Source: Auanema rhodensis (lineage: Eukaryota > Nematoda > Chromadorea > Rhabditida > Rhabditidae). Taken from it: a stretch of DNA of 64,000 nt. Where the stretch lies: NCBI GenBank assembly GCA_964057225.1, contig OZ059895.1, forward strand, positions 12,524,001 to 12,588,000, written 5' to 3'. The first letter of the stretch is position 1; every line of letters starts with the position of its first letter. The notes below the pieces were generated by a model. That model was not told where the DNA came from, did no database searches, and worked only from the letters and a program-made list of their open reading frames with translations. Position numbers and translations under genes: made by a program. This document shows positions 14,069-25,429 of this stretch, one piece after another.

Positions 14069-14877
14069 TTTCAAATTTTTTTAACGATCATACCACGTTG
14101 AAAGTACGCCATGCAGCTGATTTTCAATTTTATCTCTTCAGTAACAAATGTTTTTAATTTTCCAGCAGTTTTACTCAGATAGCTCAACCCAAGGCATCAA
14201 AATATCTTCAATCTTATTTCTATAATACAGTTATAAACCAGTAGTTTATGAACCTTCATCTTAACTTTACTGTTTCTATCTATTTCCTATTGAAACAAAC
14301 ATTGTTTTAACACTATACAACTGTGAAACCTTTTTTAATTTATTGTATTTGGAGCTCATAAGATTTGATATCATCGAGGAATTTAGATGTAACGTAGAAA
14401 ATTACATAACTAACATGAAATTGGAAAAAAAACAATAACGAGGATAAGTATGTAAATAATTGAATATCAGATTTTTTCGCTTACGACCATACCACGTTGA
14501 AAGTACGCAATGCAGCTGATTTTCAATTTTATCTCTTCCGTAACAAATGTTTTTAATTTTCCAGCAGTTTTACTTAGATAGCTCAACCCAAGGCATCAAA
14601 ATATCTTCAATCTTATTTCTATATTACAGTTATAAACCAGTAGTTTATGAACCTTCATCTTAACTTTACTGTTTCTATCTATTTCCTATTGAAACAAACA
14701 TTGTTTAAACACTATACAACTGTGAAACCTTTTTTAATTTATTGTATTTGGATCTCATAAGATTTGATATCATCGAGGAATTCAGATGTAACGTAGAAAA
14801 TTACATAACTAACATGAAATTGGAAAAAAAACAATAACGAGGATAAGTATGTAAATCATTGAATATCAGGTATTTTC

Positions 14878-14996
14878 GCTTACGACCATACCACGTTAAA
14901 AGTACGCCATCCCGTCCGATCTGGCAAGTCAAGCAACGTTGGGCCCGGTTAGTACTTAGATCGGAGACGGCTTGGGAATCCCGGGTGCCGTAAGCT
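14878..14996 (+). rRNA. 5S ribosomal RNA (variant G21A, G81A)
   Basis: Full-length; G21A and G81A class. Confidence 0.87.
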
Positions 14997-15407
14997 TTTC
15001 AAATTTTTTTAACGATCATACCACGTTGAAAGTACGCCATGCAGCTGATTTTCAATTTTATCTCTTCAGTAACAAATGTTTTTAATTTTCCAGCAGTTTT
15101 ACTTAGATAGCTCAACCCAAGGCATCAAAATATCTTCAATCTTATTTCTATAATACAGTTATAAACCAGTAGTTTATGAACCTTCATCTTAACTTTACTG
15201 TTTCTATCTATTTCCTATTGAAACAAACATTGTTTTAACACTATACAACTGTGAAACCTTTTTTAATTTATTGTATTTGGAGCTCATAAGATTTGATATC
15301 ATCGAGGAATTCAGATGTAACGTAGAAAATTACATAACTAACATGAAATTGGAAAAAAAAACAATAACGACGATAAGTATGTAAATCATTGAATATCAGA
15401 TATTTTT

Positions 15408-15526
15408 GCTTACGACCATACCACGTTGAAAGTACGCCATCCCGTCCGATCTGGCAAGTCAAGCAACGTTGGGCCCGGTTAGTACTTGGATCGGAGACGG
15501 CTTGGGAATCCCGGGTGCCGTAAGCT
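15408..15526 (+). rRNA. 5S ribosomal RNA (canonical)
   Basis: Full-length, consensus; ends a 530-bp unit. Confidence 0.93.
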
Positions 15527-16335
15527 TTTCAAATTTTTTTAACGATCATACCACGTTGAAAGTACGCCATGCAGCTGATTTTCAATTTTATCTCTTCAGT
15601 AACAAATGTTTTTAATTTTCCAGCAGTTTTACTCAGATAGCTCAACCCAAGGCATCAAAATATCTTCAATCTTATTTCTATAATACAGTTATAAACCAGT
15701 AGTTTATGAACCTTCATCTTAACTTTACTGTTTCTATCTATTTCCTATTGAAACAAACATTGTTTTAACACTATACAACTGTGAAACCTTTTTTAATTTA
15801 TTGTATTTGGAGCTCATAAGATTCGATATCATCGAGGAATTTAGATGTAACGTAGAAAATTACATAACTAACATGAAATTGGGAAAAAAACAATAACGAG
15901 GATAAGTATGTAAATAATTGAATATCAGATTTTTTCGCTTACGACCATACCACGTTGAAAGTACGCAATGCAGCTGATTTTCAATTTTATCTCTTCCGTA
16001 ACAAATGTTTTTAATTTTCCAGCAGTTTTACTTAGATAGCTCAACCCAAGGCATCAAAATATCTTCAATCTTATTTCTATATTACAGTTATAAACCAGTA
16101 GTTTATGAACCTTCATCTTAACTTTACTGTTTCTATCTATTTCCTATTGAAACAAACATTGTTTAAACACTATACAACTGTGAAACCTTTTTTAATTTAT
16201 TGTATTTGGAGCTCATAAGATTTGATATCATCGAGGAATTCAGATGTAACGTAGAAAATTACATAACTAACATGAAATTGGAAAAAAAACAATAACGAGG
16301 ATAAGTATGTAAATCATTGAATATCAGGTATTTTC

Positions 16336-16454
16336 GCTTACGACCATACCACGTTGAAAGTACGCCATCCCGTCCGATCTGGCAAGTCAAGCAACGTTGG
16401 GCCAGGTTAGTACTTAGATCGGAGACGGCTTGGGAATCCCGGGTGCCGTAAGCT
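16336..16454 (+). rRNA. 5S ribosomal RNA (variant C69A, G81A)
   Basis: Full-length; C69A and G81A class. Confidence 0.87.
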
Positions 16455-17263
16455 TTTCAAATTTTTTTAACGATCATACCACGTTGAAAATACGCCATGC
16501 AGCTGATTTTCAATTTTATCTCTTCAGTAACAAGTGTTTTTAATTTTCCAGCAGTTTTACTTAGATAGCTCAACCCAAGGCATCAAAATATCTTCAATCT
16601 TATTTCTATATTACAGTTATAAATCAGTAGTTTATGAGCCTTCATCTTTACTTTACTGTTTCTATCTATTTCTTATTGAAACAAACATTGTTTTAACACT
16701 ATACAACTGTGAAACCTTTTTTAATTTATTGTATTTGGAGCTCATAAGATTTGATATCATCGAGGAATTTAGATGTAACGTAGAAAATTACATAACTAAC
16801 ATGAAATTGGAAAAAAAACAATAACGAGGATAAGTATGTAAATAATTGAATATCAGATTTTTTCGCTTACGACCATACCACGTTGAAAGTACGCAATGCA
16901 GCTGATTTTCAATTTTATCTCTTCCGTAACAAATGTTTTTAATTTTCCAGCAGTTTTACTTAGATAGCTCAACCCAAGGCATCAAAATATCTTCAATCTT
17001 ATTTCTATATTACAGTTATAAACCAGTAGTTTATGAACCTTCATCTTAACTTTACTGTTTCTATCTATTTCCTATTGAAACAAACATTGTTTAAACACTA
17101 TACAACTGTGAAACCTTTTTTAATTTATTGTATTTGGATCTCATAAGATTTGATATCATCGAGGAATTCAGATGTAACGTAGAAAATTACATAACTAACA
17201 TGAAATTGGAAAAAAAACAATAACGAGGATAAGTATGTAAATCATTGAATATCAGGTATTTTC

Positions 17264-17382
17264 GCTTACGACCATACCACGTTAAAAGTACGCCATCCCG
17301 TCCGATCTGGCAAGTCAAGCAACGTTGGGCCCGGTTAGTACTTAGATCGGAGACGGCTTGGGAATCCCGGGTGCCGTAAGCT
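17264..17382 (+). rRNA. 5S ribosomal RNA (variant G21A, G81A)
   Basis: Full-length; G21A and G81A class. Confidence 0.87.
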
Positions 17383-17793
17383 TTTCAAATTTTTTTAACG
17401 ATCATACCACGTTGAAAGTACGCCATGCAGCTGATTTTCAATTTTATCTCTTCAGTAACAAATGTTTTTAATTTTCCAGCAGTTTTACTTAGATAGCTCA
17501 ACCCAAGGCATCAAAATATCTTCAATCTTATTTCTATAATACAGTTATAAACCAGTAGTTTATGAACCTTCATCTTAACTTTACTGTTTCTATCTATTTC
17601 CTATTGAAACAAACATTGTTTTAACACTATACAACTGTGAAACCTTTTTTAATTTATTGTATTTGGAGCTCATAAGATTTGATATCATCGAGGAATTCAG
17701 ATGTAACGTAGAAAATTACATAACTAACATGAAATTGGAAAAAAAAACAATAACGACGATAAGTATGTAAATCATTGAATATCAGATATTTTT

Positions 17794-17912
17794 GCTTACG
17801 ACCATACCACGTTGAAAGTACGCCATCCCGTCCGATCTGGCAAGTCAAGCAACGTTGGGCCCGGTTAGTACTTGGATCGGAGACGGCTTGGGAATCCCGG
17901 GTGCCGTAAGCT
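17794..17912 (+). rRNA. 5S ribosomal RNA (canonical)
   Basis: Full-length, consensus; ends a 530-bp unit. Confidence 0.93.
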
Positions 17913-18721
17913 TTTCAAATTTTTTTAACGATCATACCACGTTGAAAGTACGCCATGCAGCTGATTTTCAATTTTATCTCTTCAGTAACAAATGTTTTTA
18001 ATTTTCCAGCAGTTTTACTCAGATAGCTCAACCCAAGGCATCAAAATATCTTCAATCTTATTTCTATAATACAGTTATAAACCAGTAGTTTATGAACCTT
18101 CATCTTAACTTTACTGTTTCTATCTATTTCCTATTGAAACAAACATTGTTTTAACACTATACAACTGTGAAACCTTTTTTAATTTATTGTATTTGGAGCT
18201 CATAAGATTTGATATCATCGAGGAATTTAGATGTAACGTAGAAAATTACATAACTAACATGAAATTGGAAAAAAAACAATAACGAGGATAAGTATGTAAA
18301 TAATTGAATATCAGATTTTTTCGCTTACGACCATACCACGTTGAAAGTACGCAATGCAGCTGATTTTCAATTTTATCTCTTCCGTAACAAATGTTTTTAA
18401 TTTTCCAGCAGTTTTACTTAGATAGCTCAACCCAAGGCATCAAAATATCTTCAATCTTATTTCTATATTACAGTTATAAACCAGTAGTTTATGAACCTTC
18501 ATCTTAACTTTACTGTTTCTATCTATTTCCTATTGAAACAAACATTGTTTAAACACTATACAACTGTGAAACCTTTTTTAATTTATTGTATTTGGAGCTC
18601 ATAAGATTTGATATCATCGAGGAATTCAGATGTAACGTAGAAAATTACATAACTAACATGAAATTGGAAAAAAAACAATAACGAGGATAAGTATGTAAAT
18701 CATTGAATATCAGGTATTTTC

Positions 18722-18840
18722 GCTTACGACCATACCACGTTGAAAGTACGCCATCCCGTCCGATCTGGCAAGTCAAGCAACGTTGGGCCAGGTTAGTACT
18801 TAGATCGGAGACGGCTTGGGAATCCCGGGTGCCGTAAGCT
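18722..18840 (+). rRNA. 5S ribosomal RNA (variant C69A, G81A)
   Basis: Full-length; C69A and G81A class. Confidence 0.87.
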
Positions 18841-19649
18841 TTTCAAATTTTTTTAACGATCATACCACGTTGAAAGTACGCCATGCAGCTGACTTTCAAT
18901 TTTATCTCTTCAGTAACAAGTGTTTTTAATTTTCCAGCAGTTTTACTTAGATAGCTCAACCCAAGGCATCAAAATATCTTCAATCTTATTTCTATATTAC
19001 AGTTATAAATCAGTAGTTTATGAGCCTTCATCTTTACTTTACTGTTTCTATCTATTTCTTATTGAAACAAACATTGTTTTAACACTATACAACTGTGAAA
19101 CCTTTTTTAATTTATTGTATTTGGAGCTCATAAGATTTGATATCATCGAGGAATTTAGATGTAACGTAGAAAATTACATAACTAACATGAAATTGGAAAA
19201 AAAACAATAACGAGGATAAGTATGTAAATAATTGAATATCAGATTTTTTCGCTTACGACCATACCACGTTGAAAGTACGCAATGCAGCTGATTTTCAATT
19301 TTATCTCTTCCGTAACAAATGTTTTTAATTTTCCAGCAGTTTTACTTAGATAGCTCAACCCAAGGCATCAAAATATCTTCAATCTTATTTCTATATTACA
19401 GTTATAAACCAGTAGTTTATGAACCTTCATCTTAACTTTACTGTTTCTATCTATTTCCTATTGAAACAAACATTGTTTAAACACTATACAACTGTGAAAC
19501 CTTTTTTAATTTATTGTATTTGGATCTCATAAGATTTGATATCATCGAGGAATTCAGATGTAACGTAGAAAATTACATAACTAACATGAAATTGGAAAAA
19601 AAACAATAACGAGGATAAGTATGTAAATCATTGAATATCAGGTATTTTC

Positions 19650-19768
19650 GCTTACGACCATACCACGTTAAAAGTACGCCATCCCGTCCGATCTGGCAAG
19701 TCAAGCAACGTTGGGCCCGGTTAGTACTTAGATCGGAGACGGCTTGGGAATCCCGGGTGCCGTAAGCT
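19650..19768 (+). rRNA. 5S ribosomal RNA (variant G21A, G81A)
   Basis: Full-length; G21A and G81A class. Confidence 0.87.
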
Positions 19769-20179
19769 TTTCAAATTTTTTTAACGATCATACCACGTTG
19801 AAAGTACGCCATGCAGCTGATTTTCAATTTTATCTCTTCAGTAACAAATGTTTTTAATTTTCCAGCAGTTTTACTTAGATAGCTCAACCCAAGGCATCAA
19901 AATATCTTCAATCTTATTTCTATAATACAGTTATAAACCAGTAGTTTATGAACCTTCATCTTAACTTTACTGTTTCTATCTATTTCCTATTGAAACAAAC
20001 ATTGTTTTAACACTATACAACTGTGAAACCTTTTTTAATTTATTGTATTTGGAGCTCATAAGATTTGATATCATCGAGGAATTCAGATGTAACGTAGAAA
20101 ATTACATAACTAACATGAAATTGGAAAAAAAAACAATAACGACGATAAGTATGTAAATCATTGAATATCAGATATTTTT

Positions 20180-20298
20180 GCTTACGACCATACCACGTTG
20201 AAAGTACGCCATCCCGTCCGATCTGGCAAGTCAAGCAACGTTGGGCCCGGTTAGTACTTGGATCGGAGACGGCTTGGGAATCCCGGGTGCCGTAAGCT
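20180..20298 (+). rRNA. 5S ribosomal RNA (canonical)
   Basis: Full-length, consensus; ends a 530-bp unit. Confidence 0.93.
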
Positions 20299-21107
20299 TT
20301 TCAAATTTTTTTAACGATCATACCACGTTGAAAGTACGCCATGCAGCTGATTTTCAATTTTATCTCTTCAGTAACAAATGTTTTTAATTTTCCAGCAGTT
20401 TTACTCAGATAGCTCAACCCAAGGCATCAAAATATCTTCAATCTTATTTCTATAATACAGTTATAAACCAGTAGTTTATGAACCTTCATCTTAACTTTAC
20501 TGTTTCTATCTATTTCCTATTGAAACAAACATTGTTTTAACACTATACAACTGTGAAACCTTTTTTAATTTATTGTATTTGGAGCTCATAAGATTTGATA
20601 TCATCGAGGAATTTAGATGTAACGTAGAAAATTACATAACTAACATGAAATTGGAAAAAAAACAATAACGAGGATAAGTATGTAAATAATTGAATATCAG
20701 ATTTTTTCGCTTACGACCATACCACGTTGAAAGTACGCAATGCAGCTGATTTTCAATTTTATCTCTTCCGTAACAAATGTTTTTAATTTTCCAGCAGTTT
20801 TACTTAGATAGCTCAACCCAAGGCATCAAAATATCTTCAATCTTATTTCTATATTACAGTTATAAACCAGTAGTTTATGAACCTTCATCTTAACTTTACT
20901 GTTTCTATCTATTTCCTATTGAAACAAACATTGTTTAAACACTATACAACTGTGAAACCTTTTTTAATTTATTGTATTTGGAGCTCATAAGATTTGATAT
21001 CATCGAGGAATTCAGATGTAACGTAGAAAATTACATAACTAACATGAAATTGGAAAAAAAACAATAACGAGGATAAGTATGTAAATCATTGAATATCAGG
21101 TATTTTC

Positions 21108-21226
21108 GCTTACGACCATACCACGTTGAAAGTACGCCATCCCGTCCGATCTGGCAAGTCAAGCAACGTTGGGCCCGGTTAGTACTTAGATCGGAGACGG
21201 CTTGGGAATCCCGGGTGCCGTAAGCT
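21108..21226 (+). rRNA. 5S ribosomal RNA (variant G81A)
   Basis: Full-length; only G81A. Confidence 0.88.
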
Positions 21227-21637
21227 TTTCAAATTTTTTTAACGATCATACCACGTTGAAAGTACGCCATGCAGCTGATTTTCAATTTTATCTCTTCAGT
21301 AACAAATGTTTTTAATTTTCCAGCAGTTTTACTTAGATAGCTCAACCCAAGGCATCAAAATATCTTCAATCTTATTTCTATAATACAGTTATAAACCAGT
21401 AGTTTATGAACCTTCATCTTAACTTTACTGTTTCTATCTATTTCCTATTGAAACAAACATTGTTTTAACACTATACAACTGTGAAACCTTTTTTAATTTA
21501 TTGTATTTGGAGCTCATAAGATTTGATATCATCGAGGAATTCAGATGTAACGTAGAAAATTACATAACTAACATGAAATTGGAAAAAAAAACAATAACGA
21601 CGATAAGTATGTAAATCATTGAATATCAGATATTTTT

Positions 21638-21756
21638 GCTTACGACCATACCACGTTGAAAGTACGCCATCCCGTCCGATCTGGCAAGTCAAGCAACGTT
21701 GGGCCCGGTTAGTACTTGGATCGGAGACGGCTTGGGAATCCCGGGTGCCGTAAGCT
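21638..21756 (+). rRNA. 5S ribosomal RNA (canonical)
   Basis: Full-length, consensus; ends a 530-bp unit. Confidence 0.93.
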
Positions 21757-22565
21757 TTTCAAATTTTTTTAACGATCATACCACGTTGAAAGTACGCCAT
21801 GCAGCTGATTTTCAATTTTATCTCTTCAGTAACAAATGTTTTTAATTTTCCAGCAGTTTTACTCAGATAGCTCAACCCAAGGCATCAAAATATCTTCAAT
21901 CTTATTTCTATAATACAGTTATAAACCAGTAGTTTATGAACCTTCATCTTAACTTTACTGTTTCTATCTATTTCCTATTGAAACAAACATTGTTTTAACA
22001 CTATACAACTGTGAAACCTTTTTTAATTTATTGTATTTGGAGCTCATAAGATTTGATATCATCGAGGAATTTAGATGTAACGTAGAAAATTACATAACTA
22101 ACATGAAATTGGAAAAAAAACAATAACGAGGATAAGTATGTAAATAATTGAATATCAGATTTTTTCGCTTACGACCATACCACGTTGAAAGTACGCAATG
22201 CAGCTGATTTTCAATTTTATCTCTTCCGTAACAAATGTTTTTAATTTTCCAGCAGTTTTACTTAGATAGCTCAACCCAAGGCATCAAAATATCTTCAATC
22301 TTATTTCTATATTACAGTTATAAACCAGTAGTTTATGAACCTTCATCTTAACTTTACTGTTTCTATCTATTTCCTATTGAAACAAACATTGTTTAAACAC
22401 TATACAACTGTGAAACCTTTTTTAATTTATTGTATTTGGAGCTCATAAGATTTGATATCATCGAGGAATTCAGATGTAACGTAGAAAATTACATAACTAA
22501 CATGAAATTGGAAAAAAAACAATAACGAGGATAAGTATGTAAATCATTGAATATCAGGTATTTTC

Positions 22566-22684
22566 GCTTACGACCATACCACGTTGAAAGTACGCCATCT
22601 CGTCCGATCTGGCAAGTCAAGCAACGTTGGGCCCGGTTAGTACTTAGATCGGAGACGGCTTGGGAATCCCGGGTGCCGTAAGCT
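22566..22684 (+). rRNA. 5S ribosomal RNA (variant C35T, G81A)
   Basis: Full-length; C35T (catctcg) in addition to G81A. Confidence 0.86.
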
Positions 22685-23493
22685 TTTCAAATTTTTTTAA
22701 CGATCATACCACGTTGAAAGTACGCCATGCAGCTGATTTTCAATTTTATCTCTTCAGTAACAAATGTTTTTAATTTTCCAGCAGTTTTACTTAGATAGCT
22801 CAACCCAAGGCAACAAAATATCTTCAATCTTATTTCTATATTACAGTTATAAATCAGTAGTTTATGAACCTTCATCTTAACTTTCCTGTTTCTATCTATT
22901 TCCTATTGAAACAAACATTGTTTTAACACTATACAACTGTGAAACCTTTTTTAATTTATTGTATTTGGAGCTCATAAGATTTGATATCATCGAGGAATTT
23001 AGATGTAACGTAGAAAATTACATAACTAACATGAAATTGGAAAAAAAACAATAACGAGGATAAGTATGTAAATCATTGAATATCAGATTTTTTCGCTTAC
23101 GACCATACCACGTTGAAAGTACGCCATGCAGCTGATTTTCAATTTTATCTCTTCCGTAACAAATGTTTTTAATTTTCCAGCAGTTTTACTTAGATAGCTC
23201 AACCCAAGGCATCAAAATATCTTCAATCTTATTTCTATATTACAGTTATAAACCAGTAGTTTATGAACCTTCATTTTAACTTTACTGTTTCTATCTATTT
23301 CCTATTGAAACAAACATTGTTTAAACACTATACAACTGTGAAACCTTTTTTAATTTATTGTATTTGGATCTCATAAGATTTGATATCATCGAGGGATTCA
23401 GATGTAACGTAGAAAATTACATAACTAACATGAAATTGGAAAAAAAACAATAACGAGGATGAGTATGTAAATCATTGAATATCAGGTATTTTC

Positions 23494-23612
23494 GCTTACG
23501 ACCATACCACGTTGAAAGTACGCCATCCCGTCCGATCTGGCAAGTCAAGCAACGTTGGGCCCGGTTAGTACTTGGATCGGAGACGGCTTGGGAATCCCGG
23601 GTGCCGTAAGCT
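23494..23612 (+). rRNA. 5S ribosomal RNA (canonical)
   Basis: Full-length, consensus; last complete 5S before the gypsy-like insertion at 23958. Confidence 0.93.
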
Positions 23613-23953
23613 TTTCAAATTTTTTTAACGATCCTACCACGTTGAAAGTACGCAATGCAGCTGATTTTCAATTTTATCTCTTCCGTAACAAATGTTTTTA
23701 ATTTTCCAGCAGTTTTACTTAGATAGCTCAACCCAAGGCATCAAAATATCTTCAATCTTATTTCTATATTACAGTTATAAACCAGTAGTTTATGAACCTT
23801 CATCTTAACTTTACTGTTTCTATCTATTTCCTATTGAAACAAACATTGTTTAAACACTATACAACTGTGAAACCTTTTTTAATTTATTGTATTTGGATCT
23901 CATAAGATTTGATATCATCGAGGGATTTAGATGTAACGTAGAAAATTACATAA

Positions 23954-23957
23954 CTAA
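23954..23957. other. Target site duplication, left copy (ctaa)
   Basis: The spacer reads ...cataactaa and is then interrupted by the LTR; after the 3' LTR it resumes as ctaacatgaaattgg. Shared 4 bp: ctaa. Consistent with Ty3/gypsy integration (4-6 bp). Confidence 0.85.
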
Positions 23958-24296
23958 TGTTCTATACGTGTCTTATAAAGAAGGCGGTTGACAACGTCAA
24001 CCGACTTTTGGTTAATAGAATTCAATAAGAAACTAGACCTGAACTACTTTTTGTATAAATTCAATTATATTTGTTATTAATATTTTGCTATATAAACCCC
24101 TGAGAAAGCAACTAGGTTGGCTTTCTCATAACATGTAGTTTCATTTATTTGATTATTGTATTTTGCTTTTATAATTGTATTTCCATATTCTGAATAAACT
24201 TCTTTTTCTCTACTCTCTGTTACTTTTACAATGGCATTCACACTATTAAAGTCCATATGGTTACCTAGCCGGAACCCTAGGAACCAATATGGAACG
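23958..24296 (+). repeat. Gypsy-like element 5' LTR (339 bp)
   Basis: Starts tgttctatacg and ends atggaacg, immediately before the primer-binding site. Same length as the 3' LTR with three substitutions visible (positions near 23963, 24062 and 24075). It holds a TATA box (tatataaa, 24089-24096) and a poly(A) signal (aataaa, 24193-24198) in the expected order for U3-R. The termini tgttc/ggaacg are near-inverted, with a final g where an a would complete them. Confidence 0.92.
24089..24096 (+). promoter_or_regulatory. LTR TATA box
   Basis: tatataaa within the 5' LTR, about 100 bp upstream of the aataaa signal; the likely U3 promoter of the genomic transcript. Confidence 0.65.
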
Positions 24297-24315
24297 TGGA
24301 GGTTCCACCGAGATT
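24297..24315 (+). other. Primer-binding site, tRNA-Gln type
   Basis: Directly follows the LTR. The 19 nt tggaggttccaccgagatt are complementary to the 3' end of eukaryotic tRNA-Gln (family knowledge; acceptor stem, T-stem and CCA). It would prime minus-strand DNA synthesis. Confidence 0.82.
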
Positions 24316-25429
24316 CGTCTATAAGGGACGAATCTCTATGGACCATTGCCGCTACTTTTTCTCACCTTTAAATTACTTTCTCTTTCTTTGAAATCCTTTT
24401 TACTCTAAAAATTTATCTTGATTTCATATCCAAAAATTCTAATTAAATTTTATATTTCAAACTTTCAAGTCAATTTTGTATCTAAAACAAAAACTCCAAT
24501 TTAATCTAGTAATTCGAATTTATCTCTAAATATCATTCTTCTGACATCATTTCTGATATATCTATTTGAAAAAAAAAATGTCTTATACATATTATCTATT
24601 ACAATCTATATTCCTACTTTATTCCTCTACTTTCCTGTATGTTTAAAGCATATAATGCATAAAAACTCTTTTTGGAACAAGCATATCAAAATATTTAACC
24701 ACGAATAATATTAAAAACTATCAATTCATGAAATATCTTAAAGACATTTATTCATATTGCAACACTTACCCATAAGTCATCTTGAAAACATCTTATCACA
24801 AGCTAAATTTTGAAAATATCTATTCATAAATCATTCTGAAAACATTGATTCATAAACAAAACCACTATTCTTGATATCTAACGCATTTTTATGAGAAAGC
24901 TCCGTAAGAAACAATACCAGACATTCTCGGGACATCGCGCGGAGGCGTACACTTTTTGATATAAGACGCGCAATCATTTGAAATTAACCCTTTTTGGTCC
25001 CATATGAGAATTAAAGAATATTTTGAAGTTGAGTGGTCCCACCTAGCAAGACCCAGGGGAACAGAAGTAACGTTAAAAGGGAACGTCTTTTGGGGGTTTG
25101 CTTAGGTAAGAGAAGTCTGGAAAAGTGAGTATGAGAAGCCTGTGTACCTGATCTTGTCCATGACTGAAAAGGAGCAATACACAGACCACTGTCTCATATC
25201 TCATGCCTCTTCGAGAGATAAGAACTTGGTCCTTTGCTAAAGGTCACACGTAGTTGCGGACTCGTGTATGAACCTGACCAGGCTATTCTCCAACTAGAGA
25301 CCCGCTGCAGGCTGGCCCCCTGACAGGAACAGGAGTCGCGCATACCAACCCCATATTGTCTCTTACGTTTTGTATAATATAAGCTCAGTCTTCGTTGGTT
25401 AATAATTTCCTTCCAGGAAACCAACAAAG
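24316..25429 (+). other. Gypsy-like element 5' leader (untranslated)
   Basis: An AT-rich 1.1-kb leader with no convincing ORF. Between about 24740 and 24860 there are degenerate ~28-bp repeats built on cat(a)a.tcat(t)ct.gaaaacat. A donor-like site (ttaggtaagaga, near 25105) and an acceptor-like site (taataatttccttccag, ending 25416) precede the gag start by about 325 and 14 nt. These could mark cis- or trans-splicing of the leader, but only motif evidence supports this. The part from 24817 is copied in inverted part B. Confidence 0.6.

Larger units (their letters stand above)
1..23957 (+). repeat. Tandem 5S rRNA gene array with higher-order spacer repeats
   Basis: Thirty complete 5S genes lie on the + strand, separated by copies of a ~398-bp AT-rich spacer module. 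Distances between 5S starts are 529-530 bp (one module) or 927-929 bp (two modules), plus one of 1070 bp. Each module begins with a truncated 5S head (first ~33 nt, e.g. 4406-4438, or a degenerate form such as 4011-4039) joined to gcagctgatttt. From about 5.9 kb onward a 928+928+530 bp pattern (2386 bp) recurs, for example comparing 5931, 8317, 10702, 16534 and 18920. The short ORFs in the spacers are not considered genes. Confidence 0.95.

Noticed and set aside
1..23957. CRISPR-like or satellite interpretation of the array
   Set aside because: Repeats are long, contain full 5S genes with pol III signals, and spacers are themselves repeated.
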